Below, piece after piece: positions 9,139 through 17,626 of a DNA stretch of 64,000 bases. Made by a program: the position numbers and the translations under genes. The notes below the pieces were generated by a model, which was given only the letters and a program-made list of their open reading frames with translations, was not told where the DNA came from and ran no database searches. Source of the DNA: Candidatus Caldatribacterium sp. (GTDB taxonomy: Bacteria > Atribacterota > Atribacteria > Atribacterales > Caldatribacteriaceae); the NCBI GenBank assembly GCA_028275365.1, contig JAPWUU010000003.1:1-64000 (forward strand), read 5' to 3'. Every line of letters begins with the position of its first letter. The first letter of the stretch is position 1.

Positions 9139-10443
9139 TCAAAACACCTCTTCAGGGACAACCTGCTTCTTGAGGAGGGCTTTCAGGAGCTTGGCAATAT
9201 CCGTGTTGCTTGAGGCGTTCTGGAAAACCTGAGAACTCTCTCCCCAGGCGTACAGCGGCACAGGGCAAGCAGTGTGTCCCGTGGTGGACCAGAAAAGACC
9301 TTCTCGCTCAGCAAGTAGCCGAACCAGCCGTATCCAGAGAGCGTTGCCGTTTCCATGAACGAGGAACTCCGAAGAAGCTCTGGCAAGTTCCTCTTCAAGA
9401 CCCTGCAGGGTTTCCTCACCCCAGGTGGAGACGAAAAGCGCAAAGAGGGCTTCTTCTTTCTTGGGAGTGGTTCTGAGCTTTGCCAGAAATCGCTCGTATG
9501 AGAAGGCCTGTGGGGGAATTCTGGGGAGGGGGTTTCTCCTGAACATGAGGCCACCGGTGTCGTGGTCGGCGGTCACAAGAATCAGGGTTTCGTCTTGGTG
9601 TGCTTTCCCGAAGGAAAGGGCAACGCGGACGGCGGCTTCAAAATCCTCAACCTCAGCAAGAGACGAGGCAATGTCGTTTGCATGGTTGCACCAGTCGATG
9701 CGTCCACCCTCCACCACAAGGAAAAACCCCGAAGAATCCTGCAAGAGCTCTATGGCCTTCCGGACGGAAGAGGCAAGGCTCGGTGCAGGATCCCTCCGGT
9801 CAATGGCGAAGGTGAAGGGGAGAAGGGCAATGACCGGAAGGGAAGCAGGCTTAAGCGAGAAGAAGGCGGCAGGGTCCTGGATAACCCTGTACCCCTTCTT
9901 TCGGGCTAAAGCAAGAATCCTTTCCCGTGATGCTTCACCTGAGCTTGCGATCCCACTTCCCACAAAAAGGTCAAAGCCGGACTCCACGAGTTGCCAGGCA
10001 ATGTCGTCGTAGGATTTTCGAGACGGGACGTGGGCGTAGAAGGCCGCGGGAGTAGCGTCGTTTACGGCGACATTGGTGACGATGCCAACCCGGAGTCCCT
10101 GGTTTTTCGCCACCTGGGCAACGTTCTCAAGGAGACGACCCTGACCATCCACGCCCAGCACGCCCTGGGAAACCTTCACCCCGCAGGCGATGCTTGTGGC
10201 TGCGGAAGCTGAGTCCGGGATGCCACCCTGTGCGGTCCGGTTGTCCAGGAAAACCCGGATGGGGAAATCCGCAAAGGCAGGGATACGTCCCCTGGCTGCG
10301 GCCAAAGCCATATACAGGTCGATTTCCTCCTGGCCCAGTCCGTCAGCAATGAAAAGGAAGACGTACCGTGGCAGCGCGTCCCCCAGAGAAGGTGGAAAAA
10401 GGGCCAGGAGGAACAAGAACAGGAGAATGTACCGCCCCATCAA
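9139..10443 (-). CDS. Alkaline phosphatase, secreted
   Basis: Signal peptide; FIADGLG, IPDSASAATSIACGVK, ADHDTGG, TGHTACPVPLYAWG. Confidence 0.9.
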   Translation of the reverse strand: MMGRYILLFLFLLALFPPSLGDALPRYVFLFIADGLGQEEIDLYMALAAARGRIPAFADFPIRVFLDNRTAQGGIPDSASAATSIACGVKVSQGVLGVDGQGRLLENVAQVAKNQGLRVGIVTNVAVNDATPAAFYAHVPSRKSYDDIAWQLVESGFDLFVGSGIASSGEASRERILALARKKGYRVIQDPAAFFSLKPASLPVIALLPFTFAIDRRDPAPSLASSVRKAIELLQDSSGFFLVVEGGRIDWCNHANDIASSLAEVEDFEAAVRVALSFGKAHQDETLILVTADHDTGGLMFRRNPLPRIPPQAFSYERFLAKLRTTPKKEEALFALFVSTWGEETLQGLEEELARASSEFLVHGNGNALWIRLVRLLAEREGLFWSTTGHTACPVPLYAWGESSQVFQNASSNTDIAKLLKALLKKQVVPEEVF

Positions 10444-11240
10444 AGCCGTGAGGCCACCTTTTCTCCCCGGTCCAGACGGGCGATGGCTTTGTGCTCTTCT
10501 TGGGTGAGGGAGAAATCAAAGATTTCAAGGTTTTCCCGCTGGTGTTTCACGTCTTTCGCCTTGGGAATGGCCGCCACCATATCCTGTTCGATGAGCCAGC
10601 GGAGGACAACCTGGGAAACAGTCTTTCCGTACTTCCTGGCAATGTCCTGGAGAAGAGGATCCCCAAAGAGCCGGCCCCTGGCAAGGGGGGAATATGCGGT
10701 GAGAATGATACGGTGTTTCTGGCAGTATTCAAGGAGGGGTTTCTGGGAGAGGTAGGGGTGGTACTCCACCTGGTCGGTGAGGATGGGAAGGGTAGTCAGT
10801 GTCCTGGCTTTTTCAAGAAGAGCCACGTCGAAGTTGCTCACCCCGATGAAGCGAACCTTCCCCTCTTTGTGCAGCTTCTCCATGGCTCTGAGGCTCTCCT
10901 CAAGGGGGACGGCCTCGCTGGGCCAGTGGATGAGGTAGAGGTCAACGTAGTCGGTGCTGAGCTTTCTCAAGCTCTCCTCGCAGGAGTGGATGAGGTCCTG
11001 GAAACGCAGGTGGGTGTACCAGACTTTGGTGGTGAGGAAAATGTCCTCCCGGGGAACTCCCGAATCCCGGATGGCCCGCCCAACCTCCTTTTCGTTATCG
11101 TAGAATTCGGCGGTGTCGATGTGCCGGTATCCCAAAGAGAGCGCGCTCAAGACCGCCCGATATCCCTCTTCACCCCGCAGGTCCCAGGTGCCAAGGCCAA
11201 TAACCGGGACCTTTGCCCCATGGAGTTCGATGTACCGCAT
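10440..11240 (-). CDS. Aldo/keto reductase
   Basis: GLGTWDLRGEEGYRAVLSALSLGYRHIDTAEFYDNE; DLYLIHWPSE; IPKAKDVKHQRENLEIFDF. Confidence 0.93.
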   Translation of the reverse strand: MRYIELHGAKVPVIGLGTWDLRGEEGYRAVLSALSLGYRHIDTAEFYDNEKEVGRAIRDSGVPREDIFLTTKVWYTHLRFQDLIHSCEESLRKLSTDYVDLYLIHWPSEAVPLEESLRAMEKLHKEGKVRFIGVSNFDVALLEKARTLTTLPILTDQVEYHPYLSQKPLLEYCQKHRIILTAYSPLARGRLFGDPLLQDIARKYGKTVSQVVLRWLIEQDMVAAIPKAKDVKHQRENLEIFDFSLTQEEHKAIARLDRGEKVASRL

Positions 11241-11279
11241 GGTTTCACCTCCAGAGCCGCTTCTCCCTTCCATTGTACC

Positions 11280-11435
11280 TCATTTTTCTCGGCGCAGAGC
11301 AGGCTCTGGGGTATTCTCGGGAGCGTTCTCCGTCTCCCTCTGGGAGAGGGTCGGCTTTTCCTCCACAAGGGTACAGGCGATGATGGCCCGGTATTGATTC
11401 CCGCTGAGGTGGTTTTCCCGGATTCGAATGGCCAT
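11280..11435 (-). CDS. Small ORF, 51 aa, unknown function (below ORF-track cutoff)
   Basis: MAIRIRENHLSGNQYRAIIACTLVEEKPTLSQRETENAPENTPEPALRREK; strong RBS GGAAGGGAGGAAGACC just upstream of ATG. Confidence 0.5.
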   Translation of the reverse strand: MAIRIRENHLSGNQYRAIIACTLVEEKPTLSQRETENAPENTPEPALRREK

Positions 11436-11554
11436 GGTCTTCCTCCCTTCCATCCCTAATGTTCGGCAGAAGCAAAGAAAAGTTTAGGGGTGGGAATAGA
11501 AAAAAGCGGGCCGTGGTTTTTGCCTAAAAAGCCCAAAGAAGGGAGGATGTCCAG

Positions 11555-12070
11555 GTGAGTAAGATTCCCCACAAGATGACCCAGGCCAATATGGAAAATG
11601 CCTACGCCGGGGAGTCCCAGGCCCACATGCGGTACCTTATTTTCTCCGAGGTGGCGGAAAAAGAGGGAAAGCCGAACATCGCTCGCCTCTTCCGGGCCAT
11701 AGCCTATGCGGAGCAGGTCCATGCCACGAACCACTACCGGGCTTTAGGCAACATCAACGACACGGTGGCGAACCTTGACATGGCCATTGCAGGAGAAACC
11801 TTTGAGGTGGAGGAAATGTACCCGGTGTACCATGAGGTAGCGAAATTCCAGGGGGAGAAGGAATCCGAGAAAAGTACGCATTACGCCCTGGAAGCAGAGA
11901 AAATCCACGCCAGGATGTACCAGAAAGCCAAGGAAGCGGCGCTGCAGGGGAAGGATATGGAACTCGGTGTGGTGTCCATCTGTCCTGTCTGCGGCTACAC
12001 GGTGGAAGGGGAGGTCCCAGAGTTCTGCCCCATCTGTGGCACGCCTAAAGCGTCGTTCAAGAGTTTTTGA
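11555..12070 (+). CDS. rbr: Rubrerythrin
   Basis: N-terminal ferritin-like EAYAGESQAHMRY / EQVHATNHYR and C-terminal rubredoxin CPVCGYTVEGEVPEFCPICG. Confidence 0.93.
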   Translation: MSKIPHKMTQANMENAYAGESQAHMRYLIFSEVAEKEGKPNIARLFRAIAYAEQVHATNHYRALGNINDTVANLDMAIAGETFEVEEMYPVYHEVAKFQGEKESEKSTHYALEAEKIHARMYQKAKEAALQGKDMELGVVSICPVCGYTVEGEVPEFCPICGTPKASFKSF

Positions 12071-12083
12071 GGAGGTGGTGTCC

Positions 12084-12476
12084 ATGGCCTTTGAGAACCT
12101 TTTTCAGTCGGCAGACTGGAAGCAAGAAAAGCACGTCCCGGTCCTCGAGGGGCCGGAAGTGGTGAAAAAGGGGGAAGTTGCGGTCTTCCGGGTGACCGTG
12201 GGCAAGGAAATCCCCCATCCCAACACTACCGAGCATCACATCCGGTGGATTGAACTCTACTTCGCCCCTGAGGGGGAGAAATTCCCATACCAGCTGGGGA
12301 GGGTGGAGTTCACCGCTCATGGGGAGAGCGTTGCGGGGGCCAACCAGGGTCCTGCGCACACCGAACCCCAGGCGCTCTTTGCCGTGAAACTCGACCGTTC
12401 TGGGGTCCTCTACGCTACGTCGTACTGTAACATTCACGGCCTCTGGAGGAGTGAAAAAGCGATTACCATCGAGTGA
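12084..12476 (+). CDS. Superoxide reductase (neelaredoxin/desulfoferrodoxin family)
   Basis: EKHVPVLEGP, HPNTTEHHIRWIELYF, CNIHGLW Fe-ligand motifs. Confidence 0.92.
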   Translation: MAFENLFQSADWKQEKHVPVLEGPEVVKKGEVAVFRVTVGKEIPHPNTTEHHIRWIELYFAPEGEKFPYQLGRVEFTAHGESVAGANQGPAHTEPQALFAVKLDRSGVLYATSYCNIHGLWRSEKAITIE

Positions 12477-12478
12477 GG

Positions 12479-12506
12479 CAGAGCCCCGGAGCGCTCCGGG
12501 GCTCTG
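12479..12506. repeat. 28-nt perfect palindrome between superoxide reductase and CDF genes
   Basis: CAGAGCCCCGGAGCGCTCCGGGGCTCTG is self-complementary; no T-run follows. Confidence 0.85.
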
Positions 12507-12514
12507 GGGTTCCC

Positions 12515-13408
12515 ATGAGCCTCAAGGAAAAGAGCTCCCACCGTACCCTGTTGCCGCTTTCTCTTGGCATTGCCCTAAACACCGGAATTTTTGTGGCTGA
12601 GGTTGTGGGAGGACTCCTCTCGGGGAGCCTGGCCCTCCTTTCGGATGCCCTGCACAATCTCGCGGATATTTTTTCCCTTTTCACCGCTTTTTTCGCCTTG
12701 CGTCTTGCCTTGCGGGCTCGAACGCCCGGGAAAACTTATGGTTACCGGAGAGCGGAGATTCTTGCGGCGTTTGTGAACACACTGCTCCTTTTTGGGGTAG
12801 CAGCGTATCTTGTGCGGGAAGCTACGGAACGTTTCTTTCGTCCTTCACCTCTCCGGCTTGAGGTGGCGCTTCTCGTGGCCGTTGTGGGGCTTCTGGGAAA
12901 CTTTGGCTCTGCCGTTCTTCTCTTTTCCTCTTCCCGAGAGAGCCTCAGCATCCGAAGCGCCTTTGTGCACCTTGTGGCTGATACCCTTTCCTCCTGCGCA
13001 GTGGTTTTGGGGGTTGGGATGGCAAGGTCCCTGGGGTGGACATGGCTTGACGCCCTCGTGGGCTTGGGGGTAGTGGTCTTTGTTCTGCGGGAGGCCTTTC
13101 CGCTTTTCTGGAGAACCATCCATATCCTCATGCAGGGGACTCCACCACACATCCAACCGGAGGCTCTCAAAAAACGTCTTGAAGCCATTGCAGGAGTGGA
13201 GAACGTCCACCACCTCCACCTCTGGTCGCTGAACGAAAGAGAACACTACGCAGAATTCCACGTGGTGACGACCTGCGCAACCTTGCAGGAGGTGGATGTG
13301 CTTCGGCGGGAAATCGCTGCAATCCTCTGGAAAGAGTTCGGCATCCACCACAGCACCATCCAGTTTGAGTGCCAATCGTGCGGCGGGGACCTCATTGTTC
13401 AGGAGTGA
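12515..13408 (+). CDS. Cation diffusion facilitator (CDF/CzcD-like) transporter
   Basis: NTGIFVAEVVGGLLSGSLALLSDALHNLADIFSLF and C-terminal cytoplasmic domain VENVHHLHLWSL. Confidence 0.93.
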   Translation: MSLKEKSSHRTLLPLSLGIALNTGIFVAEVVGGLLSGSLALLSDALHNLADIFSLFTAFFALRLALRARTPGKTYGYRRAEILAAFVNTLLLFGVAAYLVREATERFFRPSPLRLEVALLVAVVGLLGNFGSAVLLFSSSRESLSIRSAFVHLVADTLSSCAVVLGVGMARSLGWTWLDALVGLGVVVFVLREAFPLFWRTIHILMQGTPPHIQPEALKKRLEAIAGVENVHHLHLWSLNEREHYAEFHVVTTCATLQEVDVLRREIAAILWKEFGIHHSTIQFECQSCGGDLIVQE

Positions 13409-13610
13409 GGTGCTCGGTTTCCTGCAGAATCTTCTGTACCTCCTCTTCTGTGGTTCGGAGTTTCTGTCGCAAGAACTGACAAAGAAACGAAGCCCGCCTC
13501 ACCTTTTCCACAAGGAGGTCAATATCGACCATGCCGTCCTCGAGCTCCTGAACGATGGCCTGGAGTTCTGCCAGGGCCTCCCGATAGGTAAGGTTCTCAG
13601 AAGGACCCAC
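13392..13610 (-). CDS. xseB: Exodeoxyribonuclease VII small subunit
   Basis: LTYREALAELQAIVQELEDGMVDIDLLVEKV; adjacent to xseA. Confidence 0.88.
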   Translation of the reverse strand: MGPSENLTYREALAELQAIVQELEDGMVDIDLLVEKVRRASFLCQFLRQKLRTTEEEVQKILQETEHLTPEQ

Positions 13611-14907
13611 GGGTTGTCACCTCGCTTTGTATCCATCCATCACAGAACCTCGTCTCTACAACATCTCCAGGGGCGCACTCCTTTGCGCTCTTCATAATTT
13701 TCCCCTGCCGTAAGGTCAGGGTGTACCCTCGTCTGAGGGTATTGTGAGGGTCAAGAAGCGCCACAGCCCGGGTGATTTGCTCTAAAGAAGCGGTGTGGGT
13801 GAGAAACGTCGCCTTCAAAGCGTCACCCAGCTTCTGCCAGATTCCCGAAAACGCGTTGTCGTTTTTCTCTAAGGTACGACGTGCGCACTCTTTAAGCCTC
13901 CATCGAAGCTGCATGGTCGTTTCCTGCACACCCTCAAGAGCATTCCGGCTGCGTCGCTCAAGATGTGCAGAAAGCTCCGTAAGAGTAATTTTCTGGTCCT
14001 GGAGAAGACGCGTCACAGTGCCTTTGAGCGCAAGGTACGCCGTAAGGACGAGTTCGTCAAACGCTCGCATGCGTTCGATGAGGAAATCCGCGACGGCTGT
14101 TGGGGTTTTCAGAGAGTGGTACGCCACGGCATCAAGGATGGTTTCGTCTCTCTGGTGCCCAATGCCCACAAGAACAGGAAGAGGAAAAGTAGCAATGGCC
14201 TTCCCCAGGGTGTAGCTATCAAACCAGTGAAGGTCTGACTGAGCTCCGCCGCCCCGGAGGATGACGAGTACATCGAAGTCTCTGGCCCGCCTGCGGACTT
14301 CCTCAAGGGCCGAAAGGAAGGTGAGTTCGGTTTCTTCTCCCTGAACGAAAACAGGGAAGAGTTCAACCTGGAACCGGAAGCCGTAGGGGTTTTCCTGGAG
14401 GTGGGCAAGGAAGTCCCCGAAGCCTGCGGCATGAGGAGAGGAAAGAACAGCCAGGCGCTGGGGGATAAGGGGAAAGGGGAGGGAACGATTCCTCTCCAGA
14501 TACCCTTCCTGGGCGAGACGAGAGAGCACTTCCTTTTTGTGGCGCATCATTGCTCCCAGGGAATACTGGGGGTCAATGTCCCGGATGTCCAGGGAGAGAC
14601 CGTACACCGGGTGGAAACGAACCCTGACAAGGGCGAGAATTTCCATGCCTTTTGCCAGGGTTCTGCCGGTCACGGCGGAGAACGAGGAGAGCACCGAGGA
14701 GAAAGAGGCCCAAATGGTTCCCCTCACCCGAGCCCGGAGTTCCTGATTGTGCTTTTCCACAAGCTCCAGGTAACAGTGACCAGTCTGATCAAACCGAAGG
14801 TCGGCGATTTCTGCCACAACCCAGAGAGGGGCAGCAAAACACGCTTCCAGGGTTTCGCCAATCATCTCCAGAAGCTCTGAGAGCGAGAAAACCATACCCC
14901 GTTCCAT
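13597..14907 (-). CDS. xseA: Exodeoxyribonuclease VII large subunit
   Basis: OB-fold N-terminus, [43 protein letters not shown]. Confidence 0.93.
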   Translation of the reverse strand: MERGMVFSLSELLEMIGETLEACFAAPLWVVAEIADLRFDQTGHCYLELVEKHNQELRARVRGTIWASFSSVLSSFSAVTGRTLAKGMEILALVRVRFHPVYGLSLDIRDIDPQYSLGAMMRHKKEVLSRLAQEGYLERNRSLPFPLIPQRLAVLSSPHAAGFGDFLAHLQENPYGFRFQVELFPVFVQGEETELTFLSALEEVRRRARDFDVLVILRGGGAQSDLHWFDSYTLGKAIATFPLPVLVGIGHQRDETILDAVAYHSLKTPTAVADFLIERMRAFDELVLTAYLALKGTVTRLLQDQKITLTELSAHLERRSRNALEGVQETTMQLRWRLKECARRTLEKNDNAFSGIWQKLGDALKATFLTHTASLEQITRAVALLDPHNTLRRGYTLTLRQGKIMKSAKECAPGDVVETRFCDGWIQSEVTTRGSF

Positions 14908-14924
14908 GCGTACTCCCCCCTTCC

Positions 14925-14930
14925 ATTGTA
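14925..14930 (-). promoter_or_regulatory. Extended -10 promoter element upstream of xseA
   Basis: TGGTACAAT on the minus strand, 17 nt before the proposed ATG. Confidence 0.55.
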
Positions 14931-15016
14931 CCAGAAGGGGAGGAACATTCCTCTTCTCGATAGGAGAATCCTCCGGTATACTAAAGGAAAAAACCACCAA
15001 AGGAGGTTGCGTGGAC

Positions 15017-15121
15017 ATGGGCAAAGGCGATCACCGGACACGGCGGGGGAAAATCTTCATGGGGACCTATGGGAAGGTACGGCCTCGGAAGAGGAAAAAG
15101 AAAGAGAAGGAGGCCGCCTGA
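15017..15121 (+). CDS. 30S ribosomal protein bTHX (34 aa)
   Basis: [34 protein letters not shown] matches the recalled Thx consensus MGKGDxRTRRGKIxxGTYGxxRPRKK; RBS AAAGGAGG upstream. Confidence 0.88.
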   Translation: MGKGDHRTRRGKIFMGTYGKVRPRKRKKKEKEAA

Positions 15122-15128
15122 AGAGTGG

Positions 15129-15134
15129 TATAAT
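15129..15134 (+). promoter_or_regulatory. Extended -10 element (TGGTATAAT) upstream of lipoprotein gene
   Basis: agTGGTATAATggg, 34 nt before ATG 15169. Confidence 0.55.
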
Positions 15135-15168
15135 GGGGGGGTATCTTGAAAGGAAAGGGGAGCAGGCA

Positions 15169-15939
15169 ATGCGACTTCAAGAGGTTGTGGTGGGGGCTCT
15201 TCTTGTGACTCTGGTTCTGGGGATTTTTGGGTGTGGTCCTTCCGGTGGACCGGCAACTTCCCCCTCTCCAGGACCAGGACAGACCCAGGCGCCGGAAATT
15301 CTCAAGGCGGAGATCGTGGGGGTACGGGTGCTCTCAAGCGGTGATGCTGTGCAACCCAACCAGAACGTCGTTTTTACCGGTCGTGGACCGGCCAACGTCC
15401 AGATTCGGGTGTACCAGGGAGGGAATCTCCTGGACACTACTTCAACCAGTGCTTCAGGAGAGTTCACCTTTACCTGGAATTCGGGATCCACGGAAGGGAC
15501 GTTTCTCCTTGAGTTTGCCGCCAAGGACCCGGTGCTTGTGGAAAGCCCCAGGATTTCCTTCACCCTGGTGGTTGATGGCACCCCACCTGAGCTGTCCAGC
15601 GTCACCGCCCGGGCCAGTACTCCTTCTGGTGGTACCCCACCCAGGGTTACCGTGGTCTTCAGCGAACCCATTGTGGTGAATGACATGGTCCTTTTCACCC
15701 TTCCTCTGGGAGGGTTCTGGACGGTGAGCGTCACCGGGTCGTCGGTGTTCATTCCCACGAGCATCCAGCTTGCCACTGACAGAAAAACCGTGACCATCAC
15801 TGGGAATGCTGTTTCGCAACTTGTTGCCGGGGATAGCGTTATCGTGGGTTTTGCCCCTGCGGGTCCACTTGTGGTGACCGATGAGGCGGGGAACGCCTGC
15901 GTGAGCCCAACAGTAGTTTCGGGTACGGTTGCGCCGTGA
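15169..15939 (+). CDS. Lipoprotein with Ig-like/SbsA-type beta domains
   Basis: Signal with lipobox LGIFGCG, Pro/Ser-rich linker, VDGTPPELSSV...PPRVTVVFSEPI pattern. Confidence 0.75.
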   Translation: MRLQEVVVGALLVTLVLGIFGCGPSGGPATSPSPGPGQTQAPEILKAEIVGVRVLSSGDAVQPNQNVVFTGRGPANVQIRVYQGGNLLDTTSTSASGEFTFTWNSGSTEGTFLLEFAAKDPVLVESPRISFTLVVDGTPPELSSVTARASTPSGGTPPRVTVVFSEPIVVNDMVLFTLPLGGFWTVSVTGSSVFIPTSIQLATDRKTVTITGNAVSQLVAGDSVIVGFAPAGPLVVTDEAGNACVSPTVVSGTVAP

Positions 15940-15945
15940 CTTTCT

Positions 15946-15965
15946 GGGGAGGTGTTGACCTCCCC
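15946..15965. terminator. Possible bidirectional hairpin between convergent genes
   Basis: GGGGAGGT-GTTG-ACCTCCCC, 8-bp perfect stem at the convergent junction; no clear U-tract. Confidence 0.45.
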
Positions 15966-16199
15966 TCAGCGTTGCTGTCTCCATTCTCCACGCACGCAAC
16001 GGCAAAAACCGTGGAAGTTGGCGCACACCCCGCCCATAAGGGAAAAGAGACCCCAGAAAAGCGGGCGGGTGAGAATATGGGAGAGGACGGGGCGAGAAAA
16101 GGGGAGAAGGTACACCCCCCAGGTGATGAGCAAGCACCCCAGAACAATGCAGGCATGGCCAAAAAGAAGGAGAGCTACCCGGTTTTTTGCCGCACCCAC
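15966..16199 (-). CDS. Small two-TM hydrophobic protein, 77 aa, unknown
   Basis: GTG start preceded by AAAGGAGGG; VGAAKNRVALLLFGHACIVLGCLLITWGVYLLPF...PLFWGLFSLMGGVCANF. Confidence 0.5.
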   Translation of the reverse strand: MGAAKNRVALLLFGHACIVLGCLLITWGVYLLPFSRPVLSHILTRPLFWGLFSLMGGVCANFHGFCRCVRGEWRQQR

Positions 16200-16259
16200 A
16201 GGACTTTTCCCTCCTTTTTGCCAGTATTGTAGGGGAAAGGAAGGAGGGAAGGAAGACTG

Positions 16260-17516
16260 GTGAGGGGGAACTTCCGGTGGAACCAGGAAGTGCTTGCAGG
16301 AGTTGCCCTCTTTTTGGGGATTTCCCCGCTTCTCTTTATGATTGCAGGGCTTCTTGAGGGTGCAGGAGTACCCTCCCCTCTTTTTGCGGTGATCCTTGTG
16401 TCTGCTTTTGGAACACTCTGCTTCAGCCTCGTCATGGATCTCCCTTTTGTGGTGATTCCGGGACTCAATCTTGTGGCGTTCTACCTTGTCCTGTGTGGGG
16501 AACTGCGGCTTCCCTGGAGAGTGGCCCTGGGGACATTTTTTCTTGGAAGCCTTGTGGCGTTTCTTTTTGCTTCCATTCCGGGATGGAACCGTTTCTTCCA
16601 CAGGCTCTCACCCAACTTTCGCTTTGCCCTTTCGGGAAGCCTTGGTCTTCTGCTCCTTTTCCGGGGGCTTCTGGAATCGAGGATTCTCGTTCCCCAAGAG
16701 TCCGGGTGGTTCGGGTTTGGGGACCTTGCCCATCCCCGGGTCCTGGCGGTGTTCCTCGGCCTTTTCGTGGTCTCAGCGGGATACGGTATCCGCCTGAAAG
16801 GGGCTACGTGCTTTGGAGTGCTCGCTGCGCTGGGTTTTTCTCTGTGGAGGGGTTTGTGGTCCTTTGGGATGAGGGGAAATCCTCCTGCACTTTCTCCCTC
16901 CCTGCTGTTTGCCCTGGATATTCCCAGAGCACTGCAGTATGGGACTGTCGGCCTTGCCGGTGTGGTTTCCGTGTTCGTCTTTTTTGAGACCTTTGGGTCT
17001 TTGGGTGGGTACCTCATGCGTTTGAGTACCCTCGGAGTGCAGGGGAGTGTTACCAAGTTCTCCCGGGGGCTTTTCCTGGGTACCCTGATGGCCGTTTTCG
17101 GGATCCTCTTTGGGGTTCCCGGGCTTTTTCCGGCGCCAGAGAGCGTCATCGGGATAGCGGAACGGGGACGACGAGGGCTTGCTGGAGTGGTGTGCGGGGT
17201 TTTACTCCTTCTGAGCCTTTTCGCAGTGCCGTATTGTTCCGGTCTTCCCTCCTTCTTTGCCGCTCCCGCCCTTTTTCTTGGGGGAATTTTCGCCCTGGAA
17301 CCCTTAAGTCGCGTGGATTTTGTGGATGCGTCTGAGGGTATTCCTGCCGCTTTGCTCCTTGGAATGACTCTGGGAACTTTGTCTTTTGCAGGAGGAATGG
17401 CCTTTGGGATTCTGGGCCTTGCTCTCCTTGGACTTTCTCTGAAAAGGGGCCGGGGGATACATCCAGCGGTGTACCTCCTCTCGGCAGTGATGCTCTGGTG
17501 GCTTCTTGTCCGGTGA
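16260..17516 (+). CDS. NCS2-family (AzgA-like) permease
   Basis: Multi-TM; VVIPGLNLVAFYLVL and FFETFGSLGGYLMR pattern of NCS2/AzgA purine permeases. Confidence 0.75.
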   Translation: MRGNFRWNQEVLAGVALFLGISPLLFMIAGLLEGAGVPSPLFAVILVSAFGTLCFSLVMDLPFVVIPGLNLVAFYLVLCGELRLPWRVALGTFFLGSLVAFLFASIPGWNRFFHRLSPNFRFALSGSLGLLLLFRGLLESRILVPQESGWFGFGDLAHPRVLAVFLGLFVVSAGYGIRLKGATCFGVLAALGFSLWRGLWSFGMRGNPPALSPSLLFALDIPRALQYGTVGLAGVVSVFVFFETFGSLGGYLMRLSTLGVQGSVTKFSRGLFLGTLMAVFGILFGVPGLFPAPESVIGIAERGRRGLAGVVCGVLLLLSLFAVPYCSGLPSFFAAPALFLGGIFALEPLSRVDFVDASEGIPAALLLGMTLGTLSFAGGMAFGILGLALLGLSLKRGRGIHPAVYLLSAVMLWWLLVR

Positions 17517-17544
17517 GAGCTGGGAAGAAATTCGCAGGAGTGTA

Positions 17545-17573
17545 TTGCAAAGGGGGTGGGAAATGACTATACT
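17545..17573 (+). promoter_or_regulatory. Sigma70-type promoter upstream of decarboxylase gene
   Basis: TTGCAA - 17 nt - TATACT. Confidence 0.55.
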
Positions 17574-17626
17574 TCATGCGGACCTCGCAGAGAGGTACTT
17601 CCTGGGAATCGGGTGACTGTGCATAC

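Noticed and set aside
11500-11540. GGGC...TTTTTGCCTAAAAA...GCCC inverted repeat as an intrinsic terminator
   Set aside because: Stem is interrupted by an unpaired stretch and is A/T-weak; no following T-run, so not supported.
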